Part shown: positions 56,339 to 64,000 of the stretch, in pieces
Layout of the letters: every line of letters starts with the position of its first letter
Numbering within the stretch: the first letter of the stretch is position 1
Source: Aeromicrobium phragmitis
GTDB taxonomy: Bacteria; Actinomycetota; Actinomycetes; Propionibacteriales; Nocardioidaceae
Assembly: GCF_003674095.1 (NCBI RefSeq)
Contig: NZ_RDBF01000007.1
Location: 106,380 to 170,379 of the forward strand
Length of the DNA stretch: 64,000 nt
Direction of reading: 5' to 3'
Made by a program: the position numbers and the translations under genes
Notes under the pieces: model-generated
The model's input: the letters and a program-made list of their open reading frames with translations, nothing else
Databases searched by the model: none
What the model was told of the DNA's origin: nothing

Positions 56339-56412
56339 CGGGGTGTTTGTCATGGTGGCTAGGGTGGTCCTCGGCCGCTGGCTGCTACGTCCCCCGATCC
56401 GAAGGAACCACT

Positions 56413-57330
56413 GTGCGACGCACCCTTGTTGCCCTCACCACCGCCGCGCTCCTGCTGGCCGTGTCGGCTTGCGGCAGCGGCGGATCGTCGTCGTTGGACG
56501 GCGTGGAGGTCAGCGGTGACGGTACCCCCAAGGTGGACGTGGGCACCGACTTCGCGGTCGACGAGACCGAAGCGGAGGTCCTCAAGGAGGGCAGCGGCGA
56601 CGAGGTCGCCGAGGGCGACACCGTCAAGGTCAACTACATCGCCGTGAACGGGCGCACGGGCAAGGAGTTCGACAACTCCTACGCCAATGATCGTCCGATG
56701 GTGTTGACCCTCAACGAGACCGCACTCCCGGGTTTCAGCAAGGGCCTCAACGAGAAGAAGGTCGGCTCCCGCGTCCTGATCGCGGTCACCGGCGACGACG
56801 GCGCTTCGTTGCTGCAGGGCCCCTCGGACCTCGGACTGGAGGAGACCGACACGATGGTCTTCCTGTTCGACATCGTCTCGAAGATCCCGCAGGAGGCGTC
56901 GGGCAGCGAGCAGGAGTCCGCGGCTGACAGTCCCGAGGTGACCTACGACGAGGACGGCCATCCCAGCGGCGTGGCCAAGACCGAGGCATCGCCGGCCGCG
57001 TTCGACGGCGCCGCCGCGGCGCAGGTCCTCATCAAGGGTGAGGGCGAGAAGGTCGAGTCCGGGCAGACGCTCGTGACGCAGTACGTCGGCAGCACGTACC
57101 CCGGCGGCGAGGTGTTCGACAGCTCCTGGGAGCGCAAGGCGCCTGCCACGTTCGCCATCGGTCAGGGCCAGGTCATCCCGTGCTGGGACGCGACCCTCGT
57201 GGGCCAGACCGTCGGCAGCCGCGTGCTGCTCACCTGCCCGGTCGAGACCGCGTACGGCGAGAACGCTGCCGAGCAGAACCGTCCGGAGGGCGATCTGGCC
57301 TTCGTCGTCGACGTGCTCGACGCCTTCTGA
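56413..57330 (+). CDS. FKBP-type peptidyl-prolyl isomerase lipoprotein, two FKBP domains
   Basis: 305 residues. Signal sequence with lipobox 'LLAVSACGSG' (lipid-bearing Cys about residue 20), so anchored on the outer face of the membrane. Two FKBP domains follow: about 55-160 ('DTVKVNYIAVNGRTGKEFDN', 'GFSKGLNEKKVGSRVLIAV') and about 200-305 ('SGQTLVTQYVGSTYPGGEVF', 'SWERKAPATFAIGQGQVIPC', 'VGQTVGSRVLLTCPVETAYG'). GTG 56413 has GAAGGA 6 bases upstream. The first FKBP domain lacks several usual aromatic pocket residues. It separates pafA from pafB, as in other actinobacteria. Confidence 0.92.
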   Translation: MRRTLVALTTAALLLAVSACGSGGSSSLDGVEVSGDGTPKVDVGTDFAVDETEAEVLKEGSGDEVAEGDTVKVNYIAVNGRTGKEFDNSYANDRPMVLTLNETALPGFSKGLNEKKVGSRVLIAVTGDDGASLLQGPSDLGLEETDTMVFLFDIVSKIPQEASGSEQESAADSPEVTYDEDGHPSGVAKTEASPAAFDGAAAAQVLIKGEGEKVESGQTLVTQYVGSTYPGGEVFDSSWERKAPATFAIGQGQVIPCWDATLVGQTVGSRVLLTCPVETAYGENAAEQNRPEGDLAFVVDVLDAF

Positions 57331-57342
57331 CATCCTCAAGGC

Positions 57343-58302
57343 ATGGCGCAGCGTAAGACCGAGAGGTTGATGAACCTCTTCTTCCTACTGCTCGCGGCGA
57401 ATCAGTACCTCACCAAGGATCAGATCCGGGCGTCCATCGCCGATTACCGCGACTCGACTCCTGGGGCGTTCGAGCGGAAGTTCGAGCGCGACAAGGACGA
57501 ACTGCGCGAGCTCGGCATCGCGATCGAGACCGGTAGTCGCGACCCGTACTTCGACGACGAGGTGGGGTATCGCATCCGCCGTGACGATGCGGAGCTTCCC
57601 GATCTCTCGTTCACGCGGGAGGAGGCCGCCGTCATCGGTTTGGCGGCGCAGGTGTGGGATTCGGCCAGCCTCGCCGGTGAGTCGGCGACGGCGGTGGTGA
57701 AGCTCAAGTCGATCGGCGTCGACATCGACACCGACGCGATGCGGATGGTGGAACCGCGGCTCTCGGCGCATGAGCCGGCCTTCGATGACGTGCTGACGGC
57801 GGCGACGCGGCGAATCCCCATCGCGTTCTCCTACCGGAAGGTCGACGGCACCGAGAGCCGTCGCGAGGTGGAACCGTGGGGTCTCATCTCGGTGCGTGAC
57901 CGCTGGTATCTCGGCGGCTACGACCGCGACCGGCGCGCCCCCCGCTTGTTCCGACTCGCCCGGGTGATCAGCGACGTCGCCCACGTAGGGGAGCCGGGAA
58001 GCTACCTGGTGCCTGACGGCGTGAATCTGCGCGACCTGGCCGATGCGCTGTTTCCGGCTCCGCCGACGGAGGCCGCCGTGCTGCGCGTTCGCGCCGGGCG
58101 CGCGCAGAGTCTGCGGCGCATCGCCGAGCTTGTCGAACCGATCGACGCCGAGACCGACCGCATTGCCGTGCGCTACGCCTCCACCCGCGTCCTGGCCGGA
58201 GAGATCGCCGCCTTCGGACCCGACGTCGTCGCGGAGAGCCCCGCGTCGCTACGTGAGGCCGTCATCACTCGCCTGCGGGCCGCGGTCCGGGAGGACGCAT
58301 GA
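57343..58302 (+). CDS. pafB: WYL-domain regulator PafB
   Basis: 319 residues: N-terminal winged helix ('RLMNLFFLLLAANQYLTKDQ'), then a WYL domain ('IPIAFSYRKVDGTESRREVE', 'GLISVRDRWYLGGYDRDR') and the WCX extension. With PafC it forms the transcription activator of the mycobacterial LexA-independent DNA-damage response; despite the name it is not needed for proteasome activity. pafC overlaps it by 4 bp. Confidence 0.95.
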   Translation: MAQRKTERLMNLFFLLLAANQYLTKDQIRASIADYRDSTPGAFERKFERDKDELRELGIAIETGSRDPYFDDEVGYRIRRDDAELPDLSFTREEAAVIGLAAQVWDSASLAGESATAVVKLKSIGVDIDTDAMRMVEPRLSAHEPAFDDVLTAATRRIPIAFSYRKVDGTESRREVEPWGLISVRDRWYLGGYDRDRRAPRLFRLARVISDVAHVGEPGSYLVPDGVNLRDLADALFPAPPTEAAVLRVRAGRAQSLRRIAELVEPIDAETDRIAVRYASTRVLAGEIAAFGPDVVAESPASLREAVITRLRAAVREDA

Positions 58303-59264
58303 CCACGACCACCTCGAGCCAGCGGCTCATTCGCATGCTCGCCATGGTCCCGTACCTGCAGAGCAACGCCGGCGTTCCGGTGTCCGAACTCGCCGCCACG
58401 TTCGGGGTCTCCGAGGCGCAGATCACCAAGGACCTGTCCGTCCTGATGATGACCGGGGTGGGGGAGTACCACGGCGAACTCATCGACGTCGACCTCGGCG
58501 CACTCGAGCGCGACGGCGTCGTGTACCTGCGTGACGCGGACTTCATGCCGCGGCCGCTCACCCTCACCACCCGCGAGGCCTCGTCGCTCATCGTCGCCCT
58601 GCGTACCCTGCGCCAGGCGGCCACCGGCGATCAACGTAAAGCCATCGATGGAGCTTTGGCCAAGCTCGAGGGGGCGGTCGGTGCGAGTGCACCGGTCGAC
58701 GTCCACCTTCCGACCGTCGACGCCGCGATCAAGGACACGATCTTGTCCGCGTTGAGCCGCGGACACCAGCTCGACCTCGAGTACGTCACCGCCGCACGTG
58801 ACGAGCGCACCCGCCGCCGGGTCGACCCGTGGCGCGTGTTCACCGAGCAGGGCCGGCTCTACTTGAGCGCCTGGTGCCACCGTGCGGTGGACGTGCGGAC
58901 GTTCCGGCTCGACCGCATCGCGGCGGCCGAGGAGACCGAGCTGCCGGTGGAACGCTCACGTGAGTCCGCCGACGGCGGAACCGACATTCCGCCGGCGCTC
59001 TTCACGCCCGGCCCCGACACGCCGTATGCCGTGCTCGACCTCGAACCCGAGGCACGGTGGCTCGTGGATGAGTATCAGGCCGAGATCGTCGACGACACGG
59101 CCGACGGTGACCGGACCCGCGTGCGGTTGTACGGCTCGGACATGAGCTGGCTGCGCCGTCTCGTGTTGCGCAACGCCGGTCTCGTGCACGTCGTGGAGCC
59201 TCGGGAGCTGGGCGACGAGGTAGTCGCACAGGCTCGCGCTGCGCTCGCGGCGTACGATGGATAA
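58299..59264 (+). CDS. pafC: WYL-domain regulator PafC
   Basis: 321 residues: winged helix ('LAATFGVSEAQITKDLSVLM'), WYL domain ('LDLEYVTAARDERTRRRVDP', 'VFTEQGRLYLSAWCHRAVDV') and C-terminal WCX. Partner of PafB; the two separate chains together bind promoters of DNA-repair genes. ATGA overlap with pafB, and tatA follows after 20 bases. Confidence 0.95.
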   Translation: MTTTTSSQRLIRMLAMVPYLQSNAGVPVSELAATFGVSEAQITKDLSVLMMTGVGEYHGELIDVDLGALERDGVVYLRDADFMPRPLTLTTREASSLIVALRTLRQAATGDQRKAIDGALAKLEGAVGASAPVDVHLPTVDAAIKDTILSALSRGHQLDLEYVTAARDERTRRRVDPWRVFTEQGRLYLSAWCHRAVDVRTFRLDRIAAAEETELPVERSRESADGGTDIPPALFTPGPDTPYAVLDLEPEARWLVDEYQAEIVDDTADGDRTRVRLYGSDMSWLRRLVLRNAGLVHVVEPRELGDEVVAQARAALAAYDG

Positions 59265-59284
59265 GTACCCGATCGAGGAGCGAC

Positions 59285-59554
59285 ATGTTCAGAGGAATTG
59301 GCGCCACCGAGATCCTCATCATCCTGGGGATCGTAGTTCTGCTGTTCGGTGGTCGTAAGCTGCCCGAACTGGCGCGAGGGTCGGGACGGGCGCTGAGGAT
59401 CTTCAAGTCCGAGGTCAAGGCGAGCCAGGACGAGGACGCTACGTCCATCGAATCGACGCCGCCGACCGACGACGCACCGCCGCGCACGGTCGACGCCTCC
59501 GAGGTCACGACGGAGACGCCGTCGCCGGGTGAGCGTCCCGGCGAGCAACGTTAG
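59285..59554 (+). CDS. tatA: Sec-independent translocase subunit TatA
   Basis: 89 residues: one N-terminal membrane helix ('ATEILIILGIVVLLFGG'), the Gly hinge with 'GRKLPELARGSGRALRIFK' amphipathic helix, and an acidic disordered tail. Forms the variable-size pore of the twin-arginine export system. GAGGAGCGAC precedes ATG 59285. tatC starts 2 bases after its stop. Confidence 0.95.
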   Translation: MFRGIGATEILIILGIVVLLFGGRKLPELARGSGRALRIFKSEVKASQDEDATSIESTPPTDDAPPRTVDASEVTTETPSPGERPGEQR

Positions 59555-59556
59555 CC

Positions 59557-60402
59557 GTGCCCCTGCGCCGGGGCCGCCCGTCCACGCCGCGCCCGGGCCC
59601 GGGCGGCCAGATGCCGCTCATGGACCATCTCCGCGAGCTGCGCTCGCGCCTCTTGCGGGGACTGCTGGCCATCGCGGTCGGCGTGGTGGTCGCGTGGATC
59701 GGGTATCCGTGGATACTCGACTGGCTCACCGATCCGTTCAACCGGGTCGCCCCCGAACTGGAAGCCCAGGGCATCGACGCCCGGCTCATCATGTCCGGGA
59801 TCGGCGGAGCGTTCCAGTTCCAGCTCAAGACATCGCTCATCGTCGGCCTGGTGATCTCCAGTCCCGGCTGGATGTGGCAGATCTGGGCCTTCGTGCTGCC
59901 CGCCATGCACCGCAATGAGAAGCGGTGGGCGGCACTGCTGACGGCACTCGGCGCCCCGCTGTTCATCGGCGGCGCCGCGGCGGGATATTACGTCCTGCCC
60001 ACGGCCGTCGAGCTGCTCATCGGCTTCGTTCCGGAGGGCTGGGAGAACCTCACCTCGGGAGCGGACTACCTGAGCTTCATCCTGCGAATCATGCTCGTGT
60101 TCGGCGTCGCCGCGCAGATCCCGCTCGTCGTCGTACTGCTGAACCGGATCGGTGTCGTCTCGGCACGCCAGCTGGCCAGGGCACGCCCGTGGACGATCCT
60201 CGGCATCTTCATCTTCTCGGCCGTCGCGACGCCGACGGTGGACCCGCTGACGATGCTCTTCCTCGCCGTGCCGATGACGGCGTTGTATCTCGTGTCCGAG
60301 CTGATCGCCCGGTTGACCGATCGGCGCCGCGCCAACACGCGCGACGAGCTCGCGGACACCCAGCCATCGTCGATCGAGGACCCCTCGCCCCTCGACCCGT
60401 AG
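59557..60402 (+). CDS. tatC: Sec-independent translocase subunit TatC
   Basis: 281 residues, six membrane helices. The conserved cytoplasmic N-terminus 'MPLMDHLRELRSRLLRGLLA' (signal-peptide recognition) and 'SSPGWMWQIWAFVLPAMHRNEKRW' region with the usual F/P/E residues are present. GTG 59557. tatB is not here; actinobacteria commonly encode it elsewhere. Confidence 0.95.
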   Translation: MPLRRGRPSTPRPGPGGQMPLMDHLRELRSRLLRGLLAIAVGVVVAWIGYPWILDWLTDPFNRVAPELEAQGIDARLIMSGIGGAFQFQLKTSLIVGLVISSPGWMWQIWAFVLPAMHRNEKRWAALLTALGAPLFIGGAAAGYYVLPTAVELLIGFVPEGWENLTSGADYLSFILRIMLVFGVAAQIPLVVVLLNRIGVVSARQLARARPWTILGIFIFSAVATPTVDPLTMLFLAVPMTALYLVSELIARLTDRRRANTRDELADTQPSSIEDPSPLDP

Positions 60403-60411
60403 GCTGGGACC

Positions 60412-63126
60412 ATGTCGTCCTCTCCGGCCGAGCGCTACGCCCAGGTGAGGGCGAACCGCCGTCACCCGCATCTCGCGCAGTTTCGCGACCTGTACGACTT
60501 CGCCCTCGACGACTTCCAGGTCACCGCGTGCCAGGCGGTCGAGGACGGCCACGGCGTGCTCGTGGCCGCGCCGACCGGGTCGGGCAAGACCATCGTCGGC
60601 GAGTTCGCCGTGCACGTCGCGCTCGCGAGCGGACGCAAGTGCTTCTACACCACACCGATCAAGGCGCTGTCCAACCAGAAGTTCCACGACCTGCAGGAAC
60701 GCTACGGCGCCGACCAGGTGGGGTTGCTGACCGGCGACAACAGCATCAACGGTGATGCGCCCGTCGTGGTCATGACCACCGAGGTGCTGCGCAACATGAT
60801 CTATGCCGGCTCGACCACGCTCCAAGGTCTCGGCTACGTCGTGATGGACGAGGTCCACTACCTGGCGGACCGTTTCCGCGGTGCCGTGTGGGAGGAAGTG
60901 ATCATCGGGCTCGCCGACTCGGTATCGGTGATCTCGCTGTCGGCCACGGTCTCCAACGCCGAGGAGTTCGGCGCGTGGCTCACCGAGGTCCGCGGCAATA
61001 CGGTGACGATCGTCGAAGAGCGGCGTCCGGTGCCGCTGTACCAGCACGTCATGGTCGGCCGGCGGCTCTATCCGTTGTTCGAGGACGACGGCCAGCGGGT
61101 CAACCACAGTCTCGAACGGATGGCACGTGAGGACTGGCAGTTGTCCCGCGCGCGCAAGGGCCGACCCGGAAAGGGGCAGCGGCGCCCGCGCAGCCGCTAC
61201 CAGACGCCGGACCGGGTCGATGTCGTCACGAAACTCGATGCCGAGGGTCTGCTGCCGGCCATCGTCTTCATCTTCAGTCGAGCCGGCTGTGCAGCCGCAG
61301 TCGAGCAGTGTCTCAACGCGCGTCTGACTCTCACCACCGAAGACGAGCAGCGCGAGATCCTCGCGACCGTGGACGCGGCCACGACCCACCTGCCCGAGGA
61401 CGACCTGTACGTCCTCGGTTTCCACGAGTTCCGCGAGGGCATCGCCCGCGGGGTCGCCGCCCACCACGCCGGCATGCTCCCGACATTCAAGGAGATCGTC
61501 GAGGACCTCTTCAGCCGGGGCCTGGTCAAGGTGGTCTTCGCGACCGAGACGCTCGCGCTCGGCATCAACATGCCCGCACGGTCGGTCGTCATCGAGCGGC
61601 TGAGCAAGTGGAACGGTGAGACGCACGTCGACATCACGCCGGGGGAGTACACCCAGCTCACCGGGCGCGCCGGGCGGCGTGGCATCGACATCGAGGGGCA
61701 CGGCGTGGTGCTGTGGCAGCCGGGCTTCGACGCTCGTCATGTCGCCGGTCTCGCCTCCACCCGTACCTATCCGCTGACGTCGTCGTTCCACCCGTCGTAC
61801 AACATGGCGGTCAACCTCGTGCGCCAGGTCGGTCGCGGTCGGGCCCGTGAGTTGCTGGAGCAGTCGTTCGCGCAGTTCCAGGCTGACCGCGCCGTCGTCG
61901 GACTCGCCCGGCAGGTGCACAAGGCCGATGAGGCGCTCGCCGGTTACCGCGATGCGGCGCAGTGCGAGCAGGGCGACTTCATGGAGTACATGGGTCTGCG
62001 CCGTGAACTCAAGGAGCTGGAGAACGCCGGCTCGAAGGCGCGCCGTGCCGCCAAGCGCGAAGAAGTCCTCGCGTCGTTGCGTGAACTGCGGACCGGCGAC
62101 ATCATCGACGTGCCCGCGGGCCGCTGGGCAGGGGTCGCGGTGGTGCTGGAGCCGGGCACCGACGCCGACCGCGAGGGGCCCCGTCCGCTCGTACTCACCG
62201 CGAACCGGCACGCGCGCCGGCTGGCGCTCGTGGACTTTCCGACGCCGGTGGCGGCACGCGACCGGATGCGGATTCCCAAGAGCTTCAATGCGCGCAACCC
62301 GCAAGCGCGCCGTGACCTCGCGTCGGCCCTGCGCACGCGAGCGGCGACCTCCGAGCATCGGCGCCATCAGCCGCACGGTGGTCAGCCGACGGTCGAGGAC
62401 CCCAGGATCGCCGACCTGCGGCGCGAGCTGCGTGAGCACCCGTGCCACTCCTGTCCGGACCGCGAATCCCACGCGCGCTGGGCGGAGCGTTACCAGAAGC
62501 TCGAGCGCGAGACCGCTCAGCAGCGTCGCCGCGTCGAGCAGCGAACGAACTCGGTCGCGCGGCAGTTCGACCGCGTCTGCGAGGTTCTCGTGGAGCTCGG
62601 CTACCTGCGCGGAGACGAGGTGACCGACGAGGGCCGCCGTCTCCAGCGCATCTACAGTGACGTCGACCTCGTCGTCGCCGAGTGCATTCGTCAGCACGTG
62701 TTCGAGGATCTCGACAGTGCGGAACTGGCGGCGGTCGTCAGCGGGTTGACGTACGAGGCACGGTCGGAGGACGGGCCTCCCTCGGTCCTTCCGGGCCCCG
62801 AGGCGCTGGCGGCCGCGGACGCCATGCACCGGATCGCCGACGAATTGATGCTGCTGGAGCGGTCTCATCACGTCGGATTCCTGCGCCCGCCGGACTTCGG
62901 CTTCGCGCAGGCGGTGTGGCAATGGTGCCGTGGCGCCTCATTGGACGTCGTGTTGCGCGAATCGGAGATGGCCGCCGGTGACTTCGTCCGCGCGATGAAG
63001 CAGCTGCTGGACCTCATGGCGCAGCTGGCTGATGCCGCGGGGGCCGGTCCGTTGCGCGACACGGCACGTTCCGCCCTCGACGAACTACGGCACGGAGTCG
63101 TCGCCTACAGCAGTCTCAGCACCTGA
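60412..63126 (+). CDS. helY: Ski2/Mtr4-like DEAD/DEAH-box helicase (HelY-type)
   Basis: 904 residues. Motif I 'VLVAAPTGSGKTIVGEFAV', motif II DEVH in 'VVMDEVHYLADRF', motif III 'SLSATVSNAEEF', 'FATETLALGINMPARSVVIE' and motif VI 'YTQLTGRAGRRGID' show an intact SF2 engine. The C-terminal third holds the arch/KOW-like ('RTGDIIDVPAGRWAGVAVVL') and DSHCT domains, plus 'HPCHSCPDRESHARWAERY', characteristic of the actinobacterial family. Probably unwinds structured RNA. Regularly placed after tatC in actinobacteria. Confidence 0.95.
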   Translation: MSSSPAERYAQVRANRRHPHLAQFRDLYDFALDDFQVTACQAVEDGHGVLVAAPTGSGKTIVGEFAVHVALASGRKCFYTTPIKALSNQKFHDLQERYGADQVGLLTGDNSINGDAPVVVMTTEVLRNMIYAGSTTLQGLGYVVMDEVHYLADRFRGAVWEEVIIGLADSVSVISLSATVSNAEEFGAWLTEVRGNTVTIVEERRPVPLYQHVMVGRRLYPLFEDDGQRVNHSLERMAREDWQLSRARKGRPGKGQRRPRSRYQTPDRVDVVTKLDAEGLLPAIVFIFSRAGCAAAVEQCLNARLTLTTEDEQREILATVDAATTHLPEDDLYVLGFHEFREGIARGVAAHHAGMLPTFKEIVEDLFSRGLVKVVFATETLALGINMPARSVVIERLSKWNGETHVDITPGEYTQLTGRAGRRGIDIEGHGVVLWQPGFDARHVAGLASTRTYPLTSSFHPSYNMAVNLVRQVGRGRARELLEQSFAQFQADRAVVGLARQVHKADEALAGYRDAAQCEQGDFMEYMGLRRELKELENAGSKARRAAKREEVLASLRELRTGDIIDVPAGRWAGVAVVLEPGTDADREGPRPLVLTANRHARRLALVDFPTPVAARDRMRIPKSFNARNPQARRDLASALRTRAATSEHRRHQPHGGQPTVEDPRIADLRRELREHPCHSCPDRESHARWAERYQKLERETAQQRRRVEQRTNSVARQFDRVCEVLVELGYLRGDEVTDEGRRLQRIYSDVDLVVAECIRQHVFEDLDSAELAAVVSGLTYEARSEDGPPSVLPGPEALAAADAMHRIADELMLLERSHHVGFLRPPDFGFAQAVWQWCRGASLDVVLRESEMAAGDFVRAMKQLLDLMAQLADAAGAGPLRDTARSALDELRHGVVAYSSLST

Positions 63127-63143
63127 CCGACTCATTCGGTCAG
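63123..63143. terminator. bidirectional terminator-like hairpin spanning two stop codons
   Basis: CTGACCGA-CTCAT-TCGGTCAG is a perfect 8-bp stem with a 5-base loop. The helicase TGA (63124-63126) lies in the left arm and the HNH gene's stop begins at the loop (63132-63134). No T-run. Confidence 0.6.
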
Positions 63144-64000
63144 GATCGTCTCTCCCACGCGCCAGGCCCAGCCGTCGTCGTGGGGTACGGGTTCGGCGTG
63201 GTCGAAGGTTTTGAGCTTGTGGTGGTGCCGGCATAAGGCCCAGAGGTTGTCGGCGCAGGTTTGTCCGTGGGGCCAGGGTTCTCGGTGGTCGAGGTCGCAG
63301 TTGGTGGCTTCGGTCGTGCATCCGGGGTAGCGGCAGGTGCCGTCGCGGTAACGGATCGCGTTCTTGAGGTGTTCGGGTGGTGAGTAGCCCCGGTACGTGA
63401 CGGCGAGGATGTCGTCTTGTTCGTCGACGAGGAGCCGGTACCAGAACGGGTCGCCGCTGGTGGCCAGGACGCGCAGCACGTTTGCCGGAATCACCCAGTC
63501 GCGGTCGGCGCTGATCGCCGGCTGATCATCGATTCCCGCGAGCGTGGACGCCGGGACCATGACACCGATCGCCATGTTGGGCGTCCGGGCGGGTTCGTTG
63601 TCGGGGTCGATGTGGTCGAGCGCGTCCACGAACACGTCGGCCCGCCGTTGGGCGATGGTGCGGTCGTCCTCGGTCACGGCTTTCGCGGCGTGGTCGAGCC
63701 GTTGGTCGATCCCCGCCAACACATACGACGGCAGGTTCTCCGCATGCAGGCTGCCGGTCCCGTCCTCATCATGGTGAATGGTCACGGACCGTTCGGCGAC
63801 GATCTCCTCATACCGTTTCTCGGTCTCTTCGGGTTCGTGCCGGGCGATGAACCGCTTCACCCAACGGCGCAGCTCGCTGACCGTGTGCGTCGCGGCATAG
63901 GCGACGGAACGCTGATCAAGCTTCTCGATCGACCGTTCGCGGGTGAGCTTCCACGCGCAAGCCGCGATCGCCGAGACGCGGGCGGCATCAATCTCGCCCG
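63132..64000 (-). CDS. DUF222/HNH endonuclease family protein (13E12-repeat type), 5' end outside window
   Basis: About 289 residues are visible, the C-terminal part of a longer protein whose N-terminus lies beyond the right edge. The DUF222 region ('AATHTVSELRRWVKRFIARH', 'VFVDALDHI') is followed by the HNH motif: 'YRDGTCRYPGCTTEATNCDL', 'DHREPWPHGQTCADNL' and 'LCRHHHKLKTF', with Cys/His metal ligands. These multicopy actinobacterial proteins (REP13E12-like) have no proven role. The last in-frame start-like codon is GTG 63860, but family sequence continues upstream of it. Confidence 0.9.
   Translation of the reverse strand, partial: GEIDAARVSAIAACAWKLTRERSIEKLDQRSVAYAATHTVSELRRWVKRFIARHEPEETEKRYEEIVAERSVTIHHDEDGTGSLHAENLPSYVLAGIDQRLDHAAKAVTEDDRTIAQRRADVFVDALDHIDPDNEPARTPNMAIGVMVPASTLAGIDDQPAISADRDWVIPANVLRVLATSGDPFWYRLLVDEQDDILAVTYRGYSPPEHLKNAIRYRDGTCRYPGCTTEATNCDLDHREPWPHGQTCADNLWALCRHHHKLKTFDHAEPVPHDDGWAWRVGETILTE

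Noticed and set aside
59551..62922. 1123-codon open frame on the minus strand
   Set aside because: Antisense shadow of tatC and the helicase. Low-complexity Arg/Asp/Gly/Val composition, no domains, and the plus strand holds well-identified genes throughout.

Overview
The window is 64 kb of uniformly GC-rich, densely packed bacterial chromosome. A Pup-proteasome cluster (mpa, dop, pup, prcB, prcA, pafA, pafB, pafC), a mycothiol gene (mshC), many GTG starts and many 4-bp ATGA/GTGA stop-start overlaps mark it as an actinobacterium. Overall gene order suggests Nocardioidaceae (Aeromicrobium or Nocardioides-like), but this is inferred from remembered synteny and was not tested. No phage, transposase or CRISPR array was seen. 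One tRNA gene (tRNA-Leu, GAG anticodon) is present.

1-15 kb is mainly nucleic-acid scavenging. It opens with the tail of a permease, then cdd, a cytochrome P450, deoA, a MaoC-type hydratase and add in one tightly coupled operon. A uridine-kinase-like gene, a membrane O-acyltransferase and deoC follow. Next come a secreted 5'-nucleotidase and a secreted ExeM/NucH-type nuclease that share a C-terminal beta domain, the tRNA, and a purine/uracil permease. Together these could take extracellular DNA to nucleotides, to nucleosides, to bases plus deoxyribose phosphate.

15.2-18.6 kb is a five-gene operon for surface proteins with SipW-dependent (TasA/camelysin-type) signal peptides. It encodes two predicted substrates, two SipW-like signal peptidases and an LPATG wall-anchored protein. 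The second peptidase carries at its C-terminus what looks like its own substrate-type signal followed by a beta domain. I consider this the most novel item in the window.

18.8-32 kb holds small proteins, then a PucR-type regulator divergent from a catabolic operon (deacetylase-like hydrolase, acyl-CoA ligase, crotonase, thiolase). After these come an M23 peptidase, a MoxR/VWA pair, an M20 peptidase, and a DUF559 nuclease-like gene enclosed by inverted repeats. 32-48 kb is housekeeping: aldo/keto reductase, uppP, bluB, corA, mshC, a PAC2 protein, metH, a HAD phosphatase, a RecB-like nuclease, a site-2 protease, trmI, mpa, a GNAT (apparently CTG-started) and a glycosyltransferase.

48.7-63.1 kb is the pupylation locus followed by tatA, tatC and a HelY/Ski2-type helicase. 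A 980-residue membrane protein with a GH67 (alpha-glucuronidase)-like domain sits between prcA and pafA, which is unexpected. The window ends inside a DUF222/HNH (13E12-type) gene.
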